This document shows, piece by piece, positions 1-10,741 of a DNA stretch of 64,000 nt (positions within the stretch are counted from its first letter, which is position 1; each line of letters begins with the position of its first letter). A program made the position numbers and the translations under genes. Source of the DNA: Rhizophagus irregularis. Its lineage: Eukaryota; Glomeromycota; Glomeromycetes; Glomerales; Glomeraceae. The stretch covers positions 2,232,001 through 2,296,000 of the forward strand of contig NC_089445.1 of assembly GCF_026210795.1 (NCBI RefSeq), given 5' to 3'. The notes under the pieces are model-generated. The model was not told the DNA's origin, ran no database searches, and saw only the letters and a program-made list of their open reading frames with translations.

Positions 1-24
1 TAAAAATTTCATATATGTTCTGAT

Positions 25-331
25 CAGTGTTCGGCAAATGACTTGAAATGACCAAATGATTCAAATGACAAATGACAAATGACATGTTATTTTAATGTTC
101 AAATGACACATGATCTTGGTCATTTGAATGTAATTTTGGCCAGCATTATGATTTTTGCCTACACTACATTCATTATTTTTTAATTATAGTCACATGATTA
201 TTTATGTGATAAATATTAGCCAATCAAAATCAAATGATTGAAATGACCAAATGACAAATAATTATGAATAATGACAAATAATTTCATAAATCATTTAAAT
301 GGTCAAATGATCAGGTTATTTCTAAACACTG
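25..331. mobile_element. hAT-like MITE (307 bp)
   Basis: Short non-coding element with terminal inverted repeats starting CAGTGTT at both ends (left CAGTGTTCGGCAAAT, right arm CAGTGTTTAGAAATAA on the opposite strand). It is flanked by GTTCTGAT (17-24) and GTTCTGGC (332-339), 6 of 8 bases the same, as expected for an old 8-bp hAT target duplication. The inside is built from repeated AAATGAC / GTCATTT words. No coding capacity. The family assignment rests only on the ends and the duplication length. Confidence 0.6.
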
Positions 332-606
332 GTTCTGGCATATTGTTATATAAAAGTTTAACTGTACTAAAAATTGAATTTAAATAAATTTTAAAAAATT
401 AATAGTAACTAAATATTATATTACTGATTGGTTAATAGTCACATAATGTATTTGTAGAAAGTATACACTATACAGAATTCATAATTGTAAAATATAGAAG
501 GAATACATTTAGCTTTAAGTCTTAAGCTTAAAATTAAATTGCTATAGAGTATATATAAGAATGTATACTTATAGAGAGGGTATTTATAGAAGTATATATT
601 ACTATA

Positions 607-781
607 CAGTCAACCTTTGTTATAACGAACTCTAGGATCCAGACCTTAACTTCGCTATAAGACTACTATAGTGAAGATTTTAAGAGATTTGATTGGTTAA
701 TTTGTTATAGCGAGGGGAAATTTATTATAATTGTCTGAAAAATTCACTATATCAAAGGTTCGCTATATCAAGGTTTGACTG
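607..781. mobile_element. pogo/Tc1-like MITE, copy 1 (175 bp)
   Basis: Begins CAGTCAACCTTTGTTATAACG and ends with the inverted form (CAAGGTTTGACTG), flanked by TA on both sides. A second copy of the same element lies at 59821-59992, about 90% alike by eye, including the internal words TAAGAGATTTGATTGGTTAAT and AATTCACTATATCAAAGG. TA flanks and CAGT ends fit Tc1/mariner-pogo type MITEs. Confidence 0.75.
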
Positions 782-1214
782 TAGTCATTTTTAATTAAAT
801 CATTAGATATATAATTAAACTTTAATATAATAATATATTGGAATCCATATAAAAAATTGGATACTTTAAAATATTAATGATATATATTATTAAAAGATAA
901 TTTGAAAAAAGTCTTTGTAAATTATTTTAATATTGAGTTGAATAAGATAGGATTCTGTAAATTAGTATATTTATTATGTGTATTTTCCTCTGCTCTGCAG
1001 GTTTACTTAAAACATCAAAGATAGTTTTAAATGTTATTTTTGACTTATTTAACAAAACTTTTTTTCAGGTTTCTTTTATTAATTCACATATCCTTTTTTG
1101 AAATAAAGGCAGGATTTAAACATTACATATGGGGCAAAATCTAAATTTATTAGTAAAATATTTTTGCAAAAAATAACTAAATAGTGAATGGTTATTTAAT
1201 TTAATTTATGAGTA

Positions 1215-1556
1215 TTGCTAATCTTAACCAGGGGGATAATTCCTCCCCCCCTTAAGAATTTAAAAAAAATAAACTTTTTTTATGAAATATATAAAATAAA
1301 TACAGTATAATTGGATATTAATTGCATAAAAATTTGGCAATTCTTGGTTTTAAAAAAAATTTTTATCATGAAAAATACAATTTAACTATAAAAATCAAAA
1401 TTATGTACTTTTCACAAAAACCATATGAACAACTACCTTTTTTAACTTAATAAAACCTTTTCTTCTCATAAATTTACATATAATCTTATAATATTTTAAT
1501 TAAAAATTGAAATAAAGGGAGAGGGGAGGAAAATTCCCCCAGGTTAAGTTTAGTAA
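1215..1556. mobile_element. Foldback MITE with C-rich arms (342 bp)
   Basis: Two arms of about 45 bp are inverted copies: left TTGCTAATCTTAACCAGGGG followed by a run of C, right CCCCAGGTTAAGTTTAGTAA preceded by a G-rich run. Between them lies AT-rich sequence without reading frames. No convincing target duplication was found, so the superfamily is unknown. It ends about 110 bp from the stop codon of the F-box gene on the minus strand and so sits in that gene's 3' flank. Confidence 0.55.
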
Positions 1557-1666
1557 TTCTCTTAATTTATTATTCTAATTTATTAATTTATATATAAAAT
1601 TTTTACATGTTAAAGGAAAAAATACATATAACTGAAATGATTATTTGATTCTAGTTAAAAATTGGG

Positions 1667-3459
1667 TTAATTTTTATGGACCTTATTAATTACTCCGCAA
1701 TATCTTTTAGTTAATTCATTTATATTCCCAATAATTACCGTATGTGGATCCCATTCAAATCTAATTGGCACAAACAAATTCTTCCGACATTTTATGAAAT
1801 TTTCAACTCCTTTACAAGAAACAGTCCAGCCTTTACCTACTATTAGTTTTCTCAAAGCTACGGGTTGTTTTCTTGTAAGTTCTCTTAGTATATTGTCAAA
1901 ACTTTTCAAGTCTTTATTTGAAGTGAAGGAATTATAGTTGTTGCATTGAAAATGTAATTTCTGAAGACTTTTACAAGAATCTAAAAATATCCATAATGCT
2001 ACTACATCATTTGATCCAATAGGTCCTTCATAAGAAACAAGATTTCTATTATTTTTAGCTAAAGAGTTTATCCATGTCATTGAATAATCAGGGTCATGCA
2101 ATTTACACCCTTGAATTTTAAGATGCGTTAATTCTTTGGAATTTTTTATAAATTTGCAAAGATTTTTCAAATAAGTTTCTGAAAATAAAGAAATAATAAA
2201 AAAATTTTTTAGCTTTTTTAAGGAAATCTCTGATAAATCTTGAAAATTTTTTTGGGAAATATCTCCCACATAATTTGTAATATACAATTCCTCTAGATTT
2301 TCAAAGTAATTCAATTCCTTTAGAGATGATAAATGAATGTTTTTTAACGTAAGTTGAGTTACAGTTTTAGCCTTATATAATAACGCACTAAATATTTCAT
2401 TATCCCAAGTATATTCATTTTTTGTTTCATGCCGATTTAGTCTTATAGAAGGCGTATCAACAAGTGTGAGCGATTTTATATTGATTTGATTATTAATTAA
2501 TCTAGCTGTATATTTAATATCCTGAGATGGACAAATTTCCAATGTATTAATTTTATAACAAATTGTTGAAAGAATTTCAAATAATCTTGGCATCGTTGTC
2601 CATATTTTACCAAATGTGAAGATTTTGACATTGGCTAAAGAAATTTTTGCGCTAGGCACATTTCTTATAGCAGATGTTAAAGATCCTGAAGTATAATTTT
2701 CGCTATTGACGTTTAACCCATATATTGTTGGTGTTGATCTAAGAATATGTTCTAATAATATTTGACTGATAATTGTAACTTTTTTTCGTAAGTCCGGACT
2801 ATCTTCATTAATATAATATCCTGCATTGTGTTGAACCCACTTTGTTAAATGCCATTCCAAGCTACGAATTCTTATATGTCTTACAAATTTGGCATAGTTG
2901 AATAATGTTTTTCTAGGCATTATAAGGATACCAATCTTCCTTTCAATTGTATTTAAATGATATTGTGGTAATGATTCAAGAAATATTGAAATCATTTGAA
3001 TTTTTTCATTACCTGGTAATTGAAAGCTTTTTTTATATCTCCAGGAATCACGCCATAAGATGCTCGTTGCAATTTTACACCATTCTCTATTAACTAATGC
3101 ACAAGCAAATAAAGTAGCAGGATCATTGTCAAGGAACTCCAATATATTTATAATACAATCAAGATTAAGTAAGGATGAATGACATATTAATCTGCCTTGG
3201 TTGAATCTTTATAATTACAACAATTAAGAACTTTGATAAAACGAAAAGGTTTGAAATAAATAAAATTCCAAAGAAATAATTATAATAATTACCTCTCAAG
3301 ATACCATGGAACATGCGTGGTTTTAAGCAACATCATTTTTTGTGGTCTAATTCTAACAATCATGTCTTGAAGTGTGTAAATCATAGAATGATCAAGAGTT
3401 ATCTTTGAATCTAAAATTGGTGCGTCAACTTGAATTGCACTCATTCTTGATAATTGCAT
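1667..3459 (-). CDS. F-box/LRR-like protein, two-exon model (563 aa)
   Basis: Probable SCF ubiquitin-ligase substrate receptor. The main exon (1667-3191) has an F-box around LLNLDCIINILEFL..ALVNREWC..ILWR, followed by about 430 residues rich in Leu, Ile and Asn with loosely repeated leucine segments, as in the large F-box families of arbuscular mycorrhizal fungi. The main exon has no ATG before the F-box. An upstream exon (3293-3459) starts with ATG, is open throughout, ends at a good donor (GAGAG|GTAATT) and joins in phase to an acceptor at 3192 (CAAGGCAG|A), giving 563 codons plus stop. The N-terminal 55 residues (MQLSRMSAIQ...VPWYLER) match no domain I recognise, and another acceptor-like site (TTCTTCTCAG) directly before that ATG means a further exon is possible. 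F-box identity is fairly sure; the 5' end is not. Confidence 0.65.
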
Positions 3460-3549
3460 CTGAGAAGAAATTTTGAAATTTATACTTAATATAAAGATAT
3501 TTAAGAAATTTTTTTATTGATGAAAAAAATAAGAGAGGTTCGCTAAGAA

Positions 3550-4030
3550 ATTTTTTTTATATTTCAGCACTACCACGTGATGCAGCAGCATGCATCAATG
3601 CATCTGCAGTAATCATGCGACCACAAAGTGGGCTGACGCCTGAGAAATTAAAAGTTTGGAAAGGTTTCAAAATATGATTGATTGGCTTGTAATGATCTCG
3701 TATGTTATTTATTTGAATATTAAAACTTCTAAACATTCTTGTCCAGTGAATAGGTTTTGTTCTGCATAAGCTATCACTAAAACGAATAGAAAGAAATGTT
3801 AGTAGAAAACAATATAATTAACAGAGAAAAAAAAAATTTCCTTAAGTCCAGTCTTTCTATATACCCTTGTCTTTTTACTTTCATCGCCCTTTAATTTCTT
3901 TTCTTACTCCTAAATGGTTTGGTTTTGGCTTTTTATTAACCATTCCTTGAACTTTCTATTAAAAAAAAAATTATTTCTAAAAGATACATTTAATCCTCCA
4001 TGAAGAAGCCCATGACGCTGGCATCCTAGA
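3550..4030 (-). other. Unresolved exon-like segments
   Basis: Several short open stretches with plausible splice sites lie here. On the minus strand, pieces read MPASWASSWRIK (about 4020), IAYAEQNLFTGQE (about 3750) and PLCGRMITADALMHAAASRG ending at a TAA near 3555; with donors GTATCT and GTTTAG they can be joined in phase to a peptide of about 53 residues. On the plus strand the same DNA gives an alternative last exon after an acceptor ATATTTCAG (3569), ALPRDAAACINASAVIMRPQ..., ending at TGA near 3677. The two readings overlap, so at most one is right. The composition is less AT-rich than the surroundings, which favours a real or recently dead gene. No family recognised. Confidence 0.3.
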
Positions 4031-4621
4031 TAAAAAGAAAAAAAAAATTTCATGATTTGTAGATTTCTGGATAATCTGATTTATATATAATAATAATAAT
4101 ATTTATAATAATATTTATAGCTTTGTAATACATTTATATTAATATTTTGTTAATAATAAATTCTATATCTGTTGAGTAATTTTATTACTTTTCTAAGATA
4201 TAACGTCAACAGTCAATATTTTTAGCCAAGCCAGTTTCAAATAAAATTACTTTCATTACAATTTGGTGACAGTAATGCATCAGATGGTGATATAAGAAAA
4301 TTCGTGACATTCTTTAAATTTTTAAAATTTTTATGTCGAAAAGATTCGGGTCGTTGCCAGTTATTATTTGCTTAATCTCCTTGTTAGAGTGTTTGAACTT
4401 GCCATTGCGAGGTTCGTAGTTACAAGCATTTTTTTTTTTCTTGATTAATTCAAATACACTATTTCGATTTAAAATCGCGTGAATATTATTATATAATTGT
4501 TTAGCGGTAAATCCGCAGTTACTACGTAAATTTAAAAAAAAATTTATTACTCTAAAAATAAATTTAATAAATGATAAAAATTTATATAATAATTTCTGAT
4601 TTACTACTTTAACGCTCTTAA
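4031..4621. other. AT-rich gap, no gene seen
   Basis: AT-rich sequence between the exon-like pieces and the glycosyltransferase stop codon. It has stop codons in all frames. Nothing further can be supported. Confidence 0.5.
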
Positions 4622-6984
4622 TTAATCGGATTTTAATTTTCCTTCAAATAAAGAAGCTATACTATTAACAATAAAACTAACTACTGACCAACCAGTCCAA
4701 ATTATGGACCCAATTATACTAAATAATAAAATTAATACAACTCCATAAACATCTAAATATTTTCCTCTAATAAATCCCATTCTCGAATCAGGTGTAATCC
4801 ATTCTTTTAATAACCATTCATATATATCTTCTATTGCAGGTTCAATAGATTCAGAATTAGTTTCATTACTTACTTTTTCTGAAGATTCTTTTCCTTCTTT
4901 CATATGTCTATTATCAACAACACTTTCTTTCACATCATTGTTGTTTGGATTTAATTGAGAAGCTTTCATAACAAATTCAATTAAATCGGCAGCTCTATAT
5001 TTTCGTTTACTATTAATTTTTGTTAATATCTGCATTCTTTTTAAATTAATTTTAACTCTGGATTCTAATTGTAAAAATTCGATTTTTCTTACAATATCGT
5101 CTACGTGTAAATCCATTTTATCCAATTTAAGTGCAACACCTTGTTCTTCTAACTTTTCAGCATTAGAAAATTGATCTGAAGCTAATGGTAATATTAACAT
5201 AGGTTTGCCTACATATAATGATTCATGACAACTTGCTACTCCTCCGTGTGTTAAAAATATTTTTGTATTTGAATGATTTAATATGGATACTTGCGGTGTT
5301 AATTCTTCTAATGATGAAGATGTAGTAACATAAATATGAGTATAACGATTATTGAGAATTTCTGACGTTTCTAATTGTGTGTCATCTGACAGCGTTGGGA
5401 AATTTTCAAGACCTGATAATGACCAAACAATTCCATCTATAATATTTCTGTCTATAACTTCTAAAAATGATTTTAACAATATTGCATAATTTTCCAGTGT
5501 CGTGAAAGCTTGCATACCGAATGATACATACATAATTCTCTGATGTAATGACAAGAATGATGAAAGTTTTGGTGTTAATGGTGGGTATGATTCTTGCATC
5601 ACTGGCCCAATTTCCTAATTAAATTTTCATTTGGAAGTGCATTAAAAACTTGAAATGAAGTATTAATGATATACTTAAGAAAGAACGCTTACTTGATAAA
5701 GTGGAGGTACAGGATGTGGAATCTAAAAAAAAAATATATATGTATATATAATATTTTCTATCAATTAATGCACTTGTTATCGAATTAACATTCAAATTTC
5801 CTCCTTCCTTTCTTCATTTCGTACCTCAAAACCAAAGTAAGTATCAGCCAAGAATAAAGAATTTTTAATTCTTTCTAAAGAACTAGTTATAGGAGATACA
5901 CCAACCGAAAGTCTTTTTTCATTTAAAAAAATAATTCTCTGTCTAGATTCATAAAGAAATCTGGCGGGTTGTATGATTAAACATTTAAATCTCTCGATAA
6001 ATGATCCTTTTTCCATATTCGAATGACATCCATAAATTGGATCTGATTTGTACGGTGCAAATGTTCGCCCTAAAATAAAAACGTTTTGTTTAAAGAAGTA
6101 GTTACGAGTTTCTTTCCTTCTTTCTTTTATAAAAAAAACCTTAAAAACAAATACTTACTGCTTAATGAACTGCTAACACCAACTGCTGGTATTTTAAATT
6201 TCCATGCAATATCAAAACAAGCTTCGTTATTTAATAAATCACATAAAAATAAATCTGGTTTAAAATCTATCGTAGATCGTTTATAAACTTCAAATCTTTC
6301 TGAATATTGTTTATCCGCTTCATCTTTTTCCAAGAAAAATGAATTATAATCGTATGGTTTTTCATATATTTCTTTATATATGTGTAATAATTCTTTTGTA
6401 TTATGTTCCGGTCCAGTGGAATATTGTCTTATCGATGGATAATTTGTGGGTGACGTAAAATTTCCTGGTGCAACTAAAGCTACCTACATAATTTGAAAAA
6501 AAAAGAAGAATGAAAAGTTTATCAATGCTATTTATAAACCAGAGAATAATTTTACCTTATATCCGCGCTCTATCAAAATCTTACAAATTTCCAATGATGG
6601 CCTAAGATGACTTAACCCTACACGAAAACAAACATTTAAAACAGAATAAACGAATAGCAGCATACTCAAGTGTTTGTATTGTTTACCTCCAACAAATGAT
6701 CCAACAAGTATATTTTTTGTTTCATTAATATTTTTATCAATTTCAAATTTACCAAATTTATTAGGATCGGGTTGTTTTTTAGTAAAAATATTTTTAAAAA
6801 TACTCCACAAAGAAGCCGTTTCTGTCGGATTTCGTGATGCTGTTGATTGTGTTTTTGATGAATCAGCTTGATTTATTTTATCTGATGACGATGCATTTAT
6901 CCCAATGACAATTAAATGAAATAAAATAATTGTCAATAATAAATAATATTTTGACGGGCGATTTGAAAAATTTAATAAAGTCAT
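4622..6984 (-). CDS. UDP-glycosyltransferase, membrane-anchored (650 aa, six exons)
   Basis: Transfers a sugar from a UDP-sugar to a small acceptor (GT1 family, GT-B fold). Exons on the minus strand: 6687-6984, 6556-6617, 6159-6483, 5825-6069, 5693-5722 and 4622-5614, all with GT/AG borders and matching phases, total 1953 nt. The N terminus has a hydrophobic signal or anchor (about residues 14-30). His103 in SHLRPS is at the place of the usual catalytic base. The UGT signature is clear at about 440-485: FLTHGGVASCHESL and GKPMLILPLASDQ. A second membrane segment near 610-636 (VVLILLFSIIGSIIW) followed by a short tail gives the animal-type layout: lumenal catalytic part with a C-terminal anchor. 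Length fits the family. Acceptor unknown. The gene lies in tandem behind the F-box gene at 7.3 kb; only 79 bp separate its ATG from the extended frame of that gene. Confidence 0.88.
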
Positions 6985-7062
6985 TATTTCACTTTTTAAT
7001 TTTTAGAAAAAGAAAAAAAAAATATAATAATAACGGAAGCATGCATTTAAAGCATTTATATT

Positions 7063-7254
7063 TTACCAAATTGACACGTTACACTGAAAATTCGGCTCTT
7101 GTTGCACAATTAAATTAGAGATCGCCACCTTATGATATAAATCTATACTAGACCAATAAGACCAAATATCTGAATTTAAATCATAATCTTTGAATAATTC
7201 TTCTAATAGATACATTTCTTCAATTTGTCTACAAGAGTGATAGTAATCTTGCTT
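7063..7254 (-). pseudogene. In-frame continuation of the F-box gene after TGA
   Basis: Sixty-three open codons directly after the TGA at 7255, in the same frame and ending at TAA (7063-7065). The acidic, aromatic-rich composition (YLLEELFKDYDL, DIWSYWSSIDLYHK) resembles coding sequence and not random AT-rich DNA. No splice pair removes the TGA in phase; the only candidate intron (GTTGAA...TTGTAG, 32 nt) is too short and shifts the frame. Best read as the former C terminus of the F-box protein cut off by a nonsense change; readthrough or an assembly error is possible. Confidence 0.5.
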
Positions 7255-7968
7255 TCAACTTGTTCTGATACAACTTAGGGTAAGTTCATGTTGTATACGA
7301 CTAAAATTCATTAATTCGTTTAATTTACATTTTCTCTCTGACAGCAAAAAACTTTTTTCATCGTTTGACTTCAAAGTGCAATATTCAGATTGAATTTCAT
7401 ATACATGAGATATCCAATAACTTTTTTTACTTTCATCCCAAGGATTACCCTCATTCCAAGGATCTTCATGAAATACCGGTGGAATTACATTAATCAGTTC
7501 AGGGGCAACTATCCATTTTTGTTCCAGTTCTTTCTTGGAGATGACTAGCAAAAGTAAACAAGATTCACATAAGCGAACTCTTGGAATCCAATAAATGCAG
7601 ATTCTAACATTTTTATTCCAGCAATTTTGGCATCCGTTTTCGATACACAAAAGTTTGGTAAATTCTCGATTTGACATGTCTTCGGGACATTTCATACTTC
7701 CAAATGGCGTAAAGTCTATCCGAGATTGTTCCCACAAGCACGAAATAGAATATCTTTCTGAACACAATAATGCATTAAATTTTTTACATACACATGACAA
7801 TTTGAGAAGATTATACGGATTTAAATATCTACAAATTCTTAAGAAGATCTTTAGACCCGATTCATATTCATCGGTTCCAGGAAGTGGATCAATGATTATT
7901 TTTGCAAAGCTTGAAGACATGTTATTTTGGCTGTTATTGAAAAAAATTTGATTAAAATAATATTTCAT
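7255..7968 (-). CDS. F-box-like protein (237 aa, stop at TGA)
   Basis: Probable F-box protein of SCF ubiquitin ligases. The likely F-box is at about residues 30-70 (LKIFLRICRYLNPYNLLKLSCVCKKFNALL), followed by several Cys residues (CIENGCQNCW, CESCLL). ATG at 7968 is the first start; ATG 7920 (MSSSFAK) is an equally good alternative 16 codons in. Odd feature: the frame stops at TGA (7255-7257) but continues open in the same frame for another 63 codons to TAA at 7063, with a protein-like continuation (QIEEMYLLEELFKDYDL). A CGA-to-TGA mutation would explain this. The gene is divergent from the membrane-protein gene starting at 8176. Confidence 0.7.
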   Translation of the reverse strand: MKYYFNQIFFNNSQNNMSSSFAKIIIDPLPGTDEYESGLKIFLRICRYLNPYNLLKLSCVCKKFNALLCSERYSISCLWEQSRIDFTPFGSMKCPEDMSNREFTKLLCIENGCQNCWNKNVRICIYWIPRVRLCESCLLLLVISKKELEQKWIVAPELINVIPPVFHEDPWNEGNPWDESKKSYWISHVYEIQSEYCTLKSNDEKSFLLSERKCKLNELMNFSRIQHELTLSCIRTS

Positions 7969-8011
7969 AAATGAATTATAATCAAATAAAGAAAAATTAA
8001 AACCTGAATGA

Positions 8012-8050
8012 CAAACCGACTTAATTTATAATCATGGCTTAGTCGGTTTG
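8012..8050. promoter_or_regulatory. Inverted repeat in divergent promoter
   Basis: Perfect 10-bp inverted repeat CAAACCGACT ... AGTCGGTTTG with an 18-19-nt spacer. It lies between the divergent starts at 7968 (F-box, minus) and 8176 (membrane protein, plus). It is GC-rich relative to its surroundings and could bind a dimeric factor or form a hairpin in a 5' leader. Function inferred from position only. Confidence 0.35.
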
Positions 8051-8175
8051 ATCACCGGGAAACTTACAAATTGTACGGCATATTATCCGGGGGTCCTATA
8101 GCTCTACAGCACGTGTAACGCGTGCGTTATTTGTCAAAAAAATTTGAAAGCATTTTTTTAAAAATTTTTAGAAAC

Positions 8176-8724
8176 ATGCCATTAAATTTAAGGATTTTTG
8201 TTTTATTTCATGATTATTTTTTTTTAATATTATGTTTAACTATTTTTGCTATAACACCAGTAGTTCAAGCGGCAGATGTTAGATCATTTTGTAAATGCGT
8301 TTGTGATCAAAATTCAACAATTGTTCCTTTAAGAATAAATCAAACATGTTCTGATTGTAATTTAGCTTTTTGTAAAGAAAATACTTCAAAAGAGGATTGT
8401 GATATTCCTACGTGTTTTCGTAAGTGTAATTTTTTTCTAAAATTTGGTTTTATTCTTGATGATTTATTTCGTTATTCTTTATAGAACGAGATTCTTACAA
8501 GGATGAAGTTATTGTATATTTCTATATTATTATAACGAGTGGATTACTTCTAATAGCTCTTACAAAACCTTATATAGAAAGATGGTGGAGAGTAAGTCTT
8601 TTTTTTTATACTGTAATTTTTTTTAAAGAAATTACTAATTATCAGATTAATTATTAATTATGATCTGACGATGGGATAGAGGACAAATCCACCACATACT
8701 TACACTTCAATGCCGAATAGTTAG
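8176..8724 (+). CDS. Small Cys-rich single-pass membrane protein (131 aa, three exons)
   Basis: Exons 8176-8419, 8485-8591 and 8680-8724, joined at GTAAGT donors and TAG acceptors with matching phases, give 131 residues. The N terminus is a signal peptide (FVLFHDYFFLILCLTIFAI, likely cut after VVQAA). The lumenal part has eight cysteines, mostly in pairs (CKCVC, CSDC, CKE, CDIPTC) and NxT/NxS sites. A transmembrane segment follows (VIVYFYIIITSGLLLIAL), then a short basic tail (IERWWRRTNPPHTY). The layout of signal, Cys-rich domain, one membrane helix and short tail is like the TMEM9 family of endosomal proteins; the match is in architecture and Cys spacing only. The first in-frame ATG after an upstream non-ATG open stretch was taken as start. 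Confidence 0.68.
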
Positions 8725-9060
8725 AAATTTTTTTTAATTAAGTGTTTTTAGTTTATCCTTGAAAAAATTTTTATATTAGTTATATTAGTTAAAAATTTTA
8801 AATCCATTATAAGGAATCCGTTTTCCTTATGCAAACTCTAATAATAAAATGCACAGAGTTTATTGCATAAATGAACTAATATTCATTCATCTATCTAATA
8901 TTTCAAACAAATTTCTAAACTATCTATGTTTGAGAGTATAAGCACGTGTGATGTTCATAATAGTGGTGAAAACCGATGTAATTAGGTCGTTTTATTAAGT
9001 ATGAATTGAGGTATTTGAAGGTGAAAGTTGACTTTCTTCATCAAATTTGACATATTTATT
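8725..9060. other. AT-rich gap between genes
   Basis: 3' flank of the membrane-protein gene and 3' edge of the MFS pseudogene on the opposite strand. No open frame, RNA gene or clear repeat seen. Confidence 0.4.
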
Positions 9061-10624
9061 ACTATCAGCATTTCTCTGGCACCATCTATCAGAATACTAC
9101 TCAATCTTCCACCACAATAGACCGAGACAAATTATTAAAGAAGTCATTTTCCATGTTTTCGGTAATAATTGTAATTTATACCAAATATAAGACTGAATAA
9201 CTGACCACCAAATGCTGGTGCCTTTATATGTATTAATTATCGGAAAGACAAATTAGTACGAGAGTATAAAAGCAGATGATAATTTATGCTCAACTTACTT
9301 CCCTAAAAATATAAAGGGTACGTTAAGTTAACCATGCTTCATTAATTAATACATGATAAAATAAATGAATGATCAATTTCAAATCTTGTCGCGCAGAACC
9401 ATTCAGTTGGAGCAATATCAAACATTGTACCACATTCTAACCCAATTCATACACTAGCAATCCATAAATTCTTCGCTCTAAACCTGCTAACATTTGAACT
9501 GCAAATAACATTGGTCTTGACAAAGCAAGAAACTATAACCTTTGAATAATAATACAATCTTACAATACGAGAAAATATCGAAAATAAGGAAATGTGTAAG
9601 TTTTGCAATGTTTGTGTAATTCAATGATGGTGTTTGATGGTGAATATGTAGCGATGAACATAAAAGTTTTAATAACAGTTTGATATACATTAAACCTGTA
9701 CCACTAATGAAGAATAATATAAGAAATAATAATCTTTATCTTGAGCTAGGTCATATCTACCTATATCATTTTCTTCATGATGTTGAACGGCAATGTCATT
9801 AACTCTTGCTTCTGGTAATAAAGATGCTTGTTCATTTGGCTGTAGCTCTTACTGTCGCAACAATTTCTTCACGTGGTGGCGGTAAAACTACGTCAAGCCA
9901 ATTTCCAATGAATTGACCTAAACCTGTTACAATTGCCAGGAAAACTAAAAAATGATCACCGTTTCCTCTATATATCATATATTGATTCGCGAAAAAGTGA
10001 ACGAAGAAAGCCTAATGTTGCACTTAACGATGCGCTGATGTTATTTCAAGATTTCTCGTCTTAATAAAAGAAAAGATTAAATTAACTTTGTGCACTAATC
10101 GAAAATTAATAATCGAGAAAAATTACATTGCTTACAACGGTTGTAAGAGACCTAAAATATGTCAATTGATTATAATCTTAAAACGATCGATATAAAAAGA
10201 GATAATATAGACGCAATTCCCACAAAAAATAAATAAAGAGCACAAATCAAGAAAGATGGTGAAGGTAGCAAGCCATTGTACGTTAGCGCAATACATAGAA
10301 CATCATAAAGGAAGACACCAAACACCCTAAAATTAAGAAAAAATTTTATTTAAAGTTGTATCTTTTTTGCATTAATCTTTGTTAAATTTTATTTCATCTG
10401 TTTGAAAGAACCACTAAGATAGATCCGTAATTTGCTGCGCTTCCGATAATATTTAATTCTACAGAATTAAATTCTAGTTTACCCACCAATTCTGTAGAAT
10501 AAGCACCAAACAGATACGATGTGCCACTAACTGCGCAAATTATTAATGCACTAATATATGATGAATTTATTTTTATACTTTGGGTAAAAACTAATGTAAC
10601 TATCACGGAATCGCGTAAGGTCAT
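9060..10624 (-). pseudogene. Nodulin-like MFS transporter, decayed
   Basis: Remains of a membrane transporter of the nodulin-like/MCH1-type major facilitator group. The first exon is intact (10394-10624, ATG at 10624) and reads ICAVSGTSYLFGAYSTELV, then ELNIIGSAANYGS, the typical first two helices. Further pieces follow in order on the minus strand: VFGVFLYDVL and SFLICALYLFFVGIAS (about 10220-10330), FLAIVTGLGQFIGNWLD (about 9925), LILFFISGTGLMYI (about 9700), NIAKLTHFLI (about 9590), IGLECGTMFDIAPTEWF (about 9420) and APAFGGQLFSLIFG (about 9215). They lie in different frames with stops between them (for example KDYYFLY shifts to LILFFISG), so no splicing restores one protein. Start and order are clear; the transported substrate is unknown. 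Confidence 0.7.
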
Positions 10625-10741
10625 ATATGAATGATATCATAGGATAACAATAAAATTAAAAAAGTGATAAATACTGTAATTTTTTTTAATCAATAATGAA
10701 TTTTAATTTTAAACATTAATTACTTTAATTTATAGAAATAT

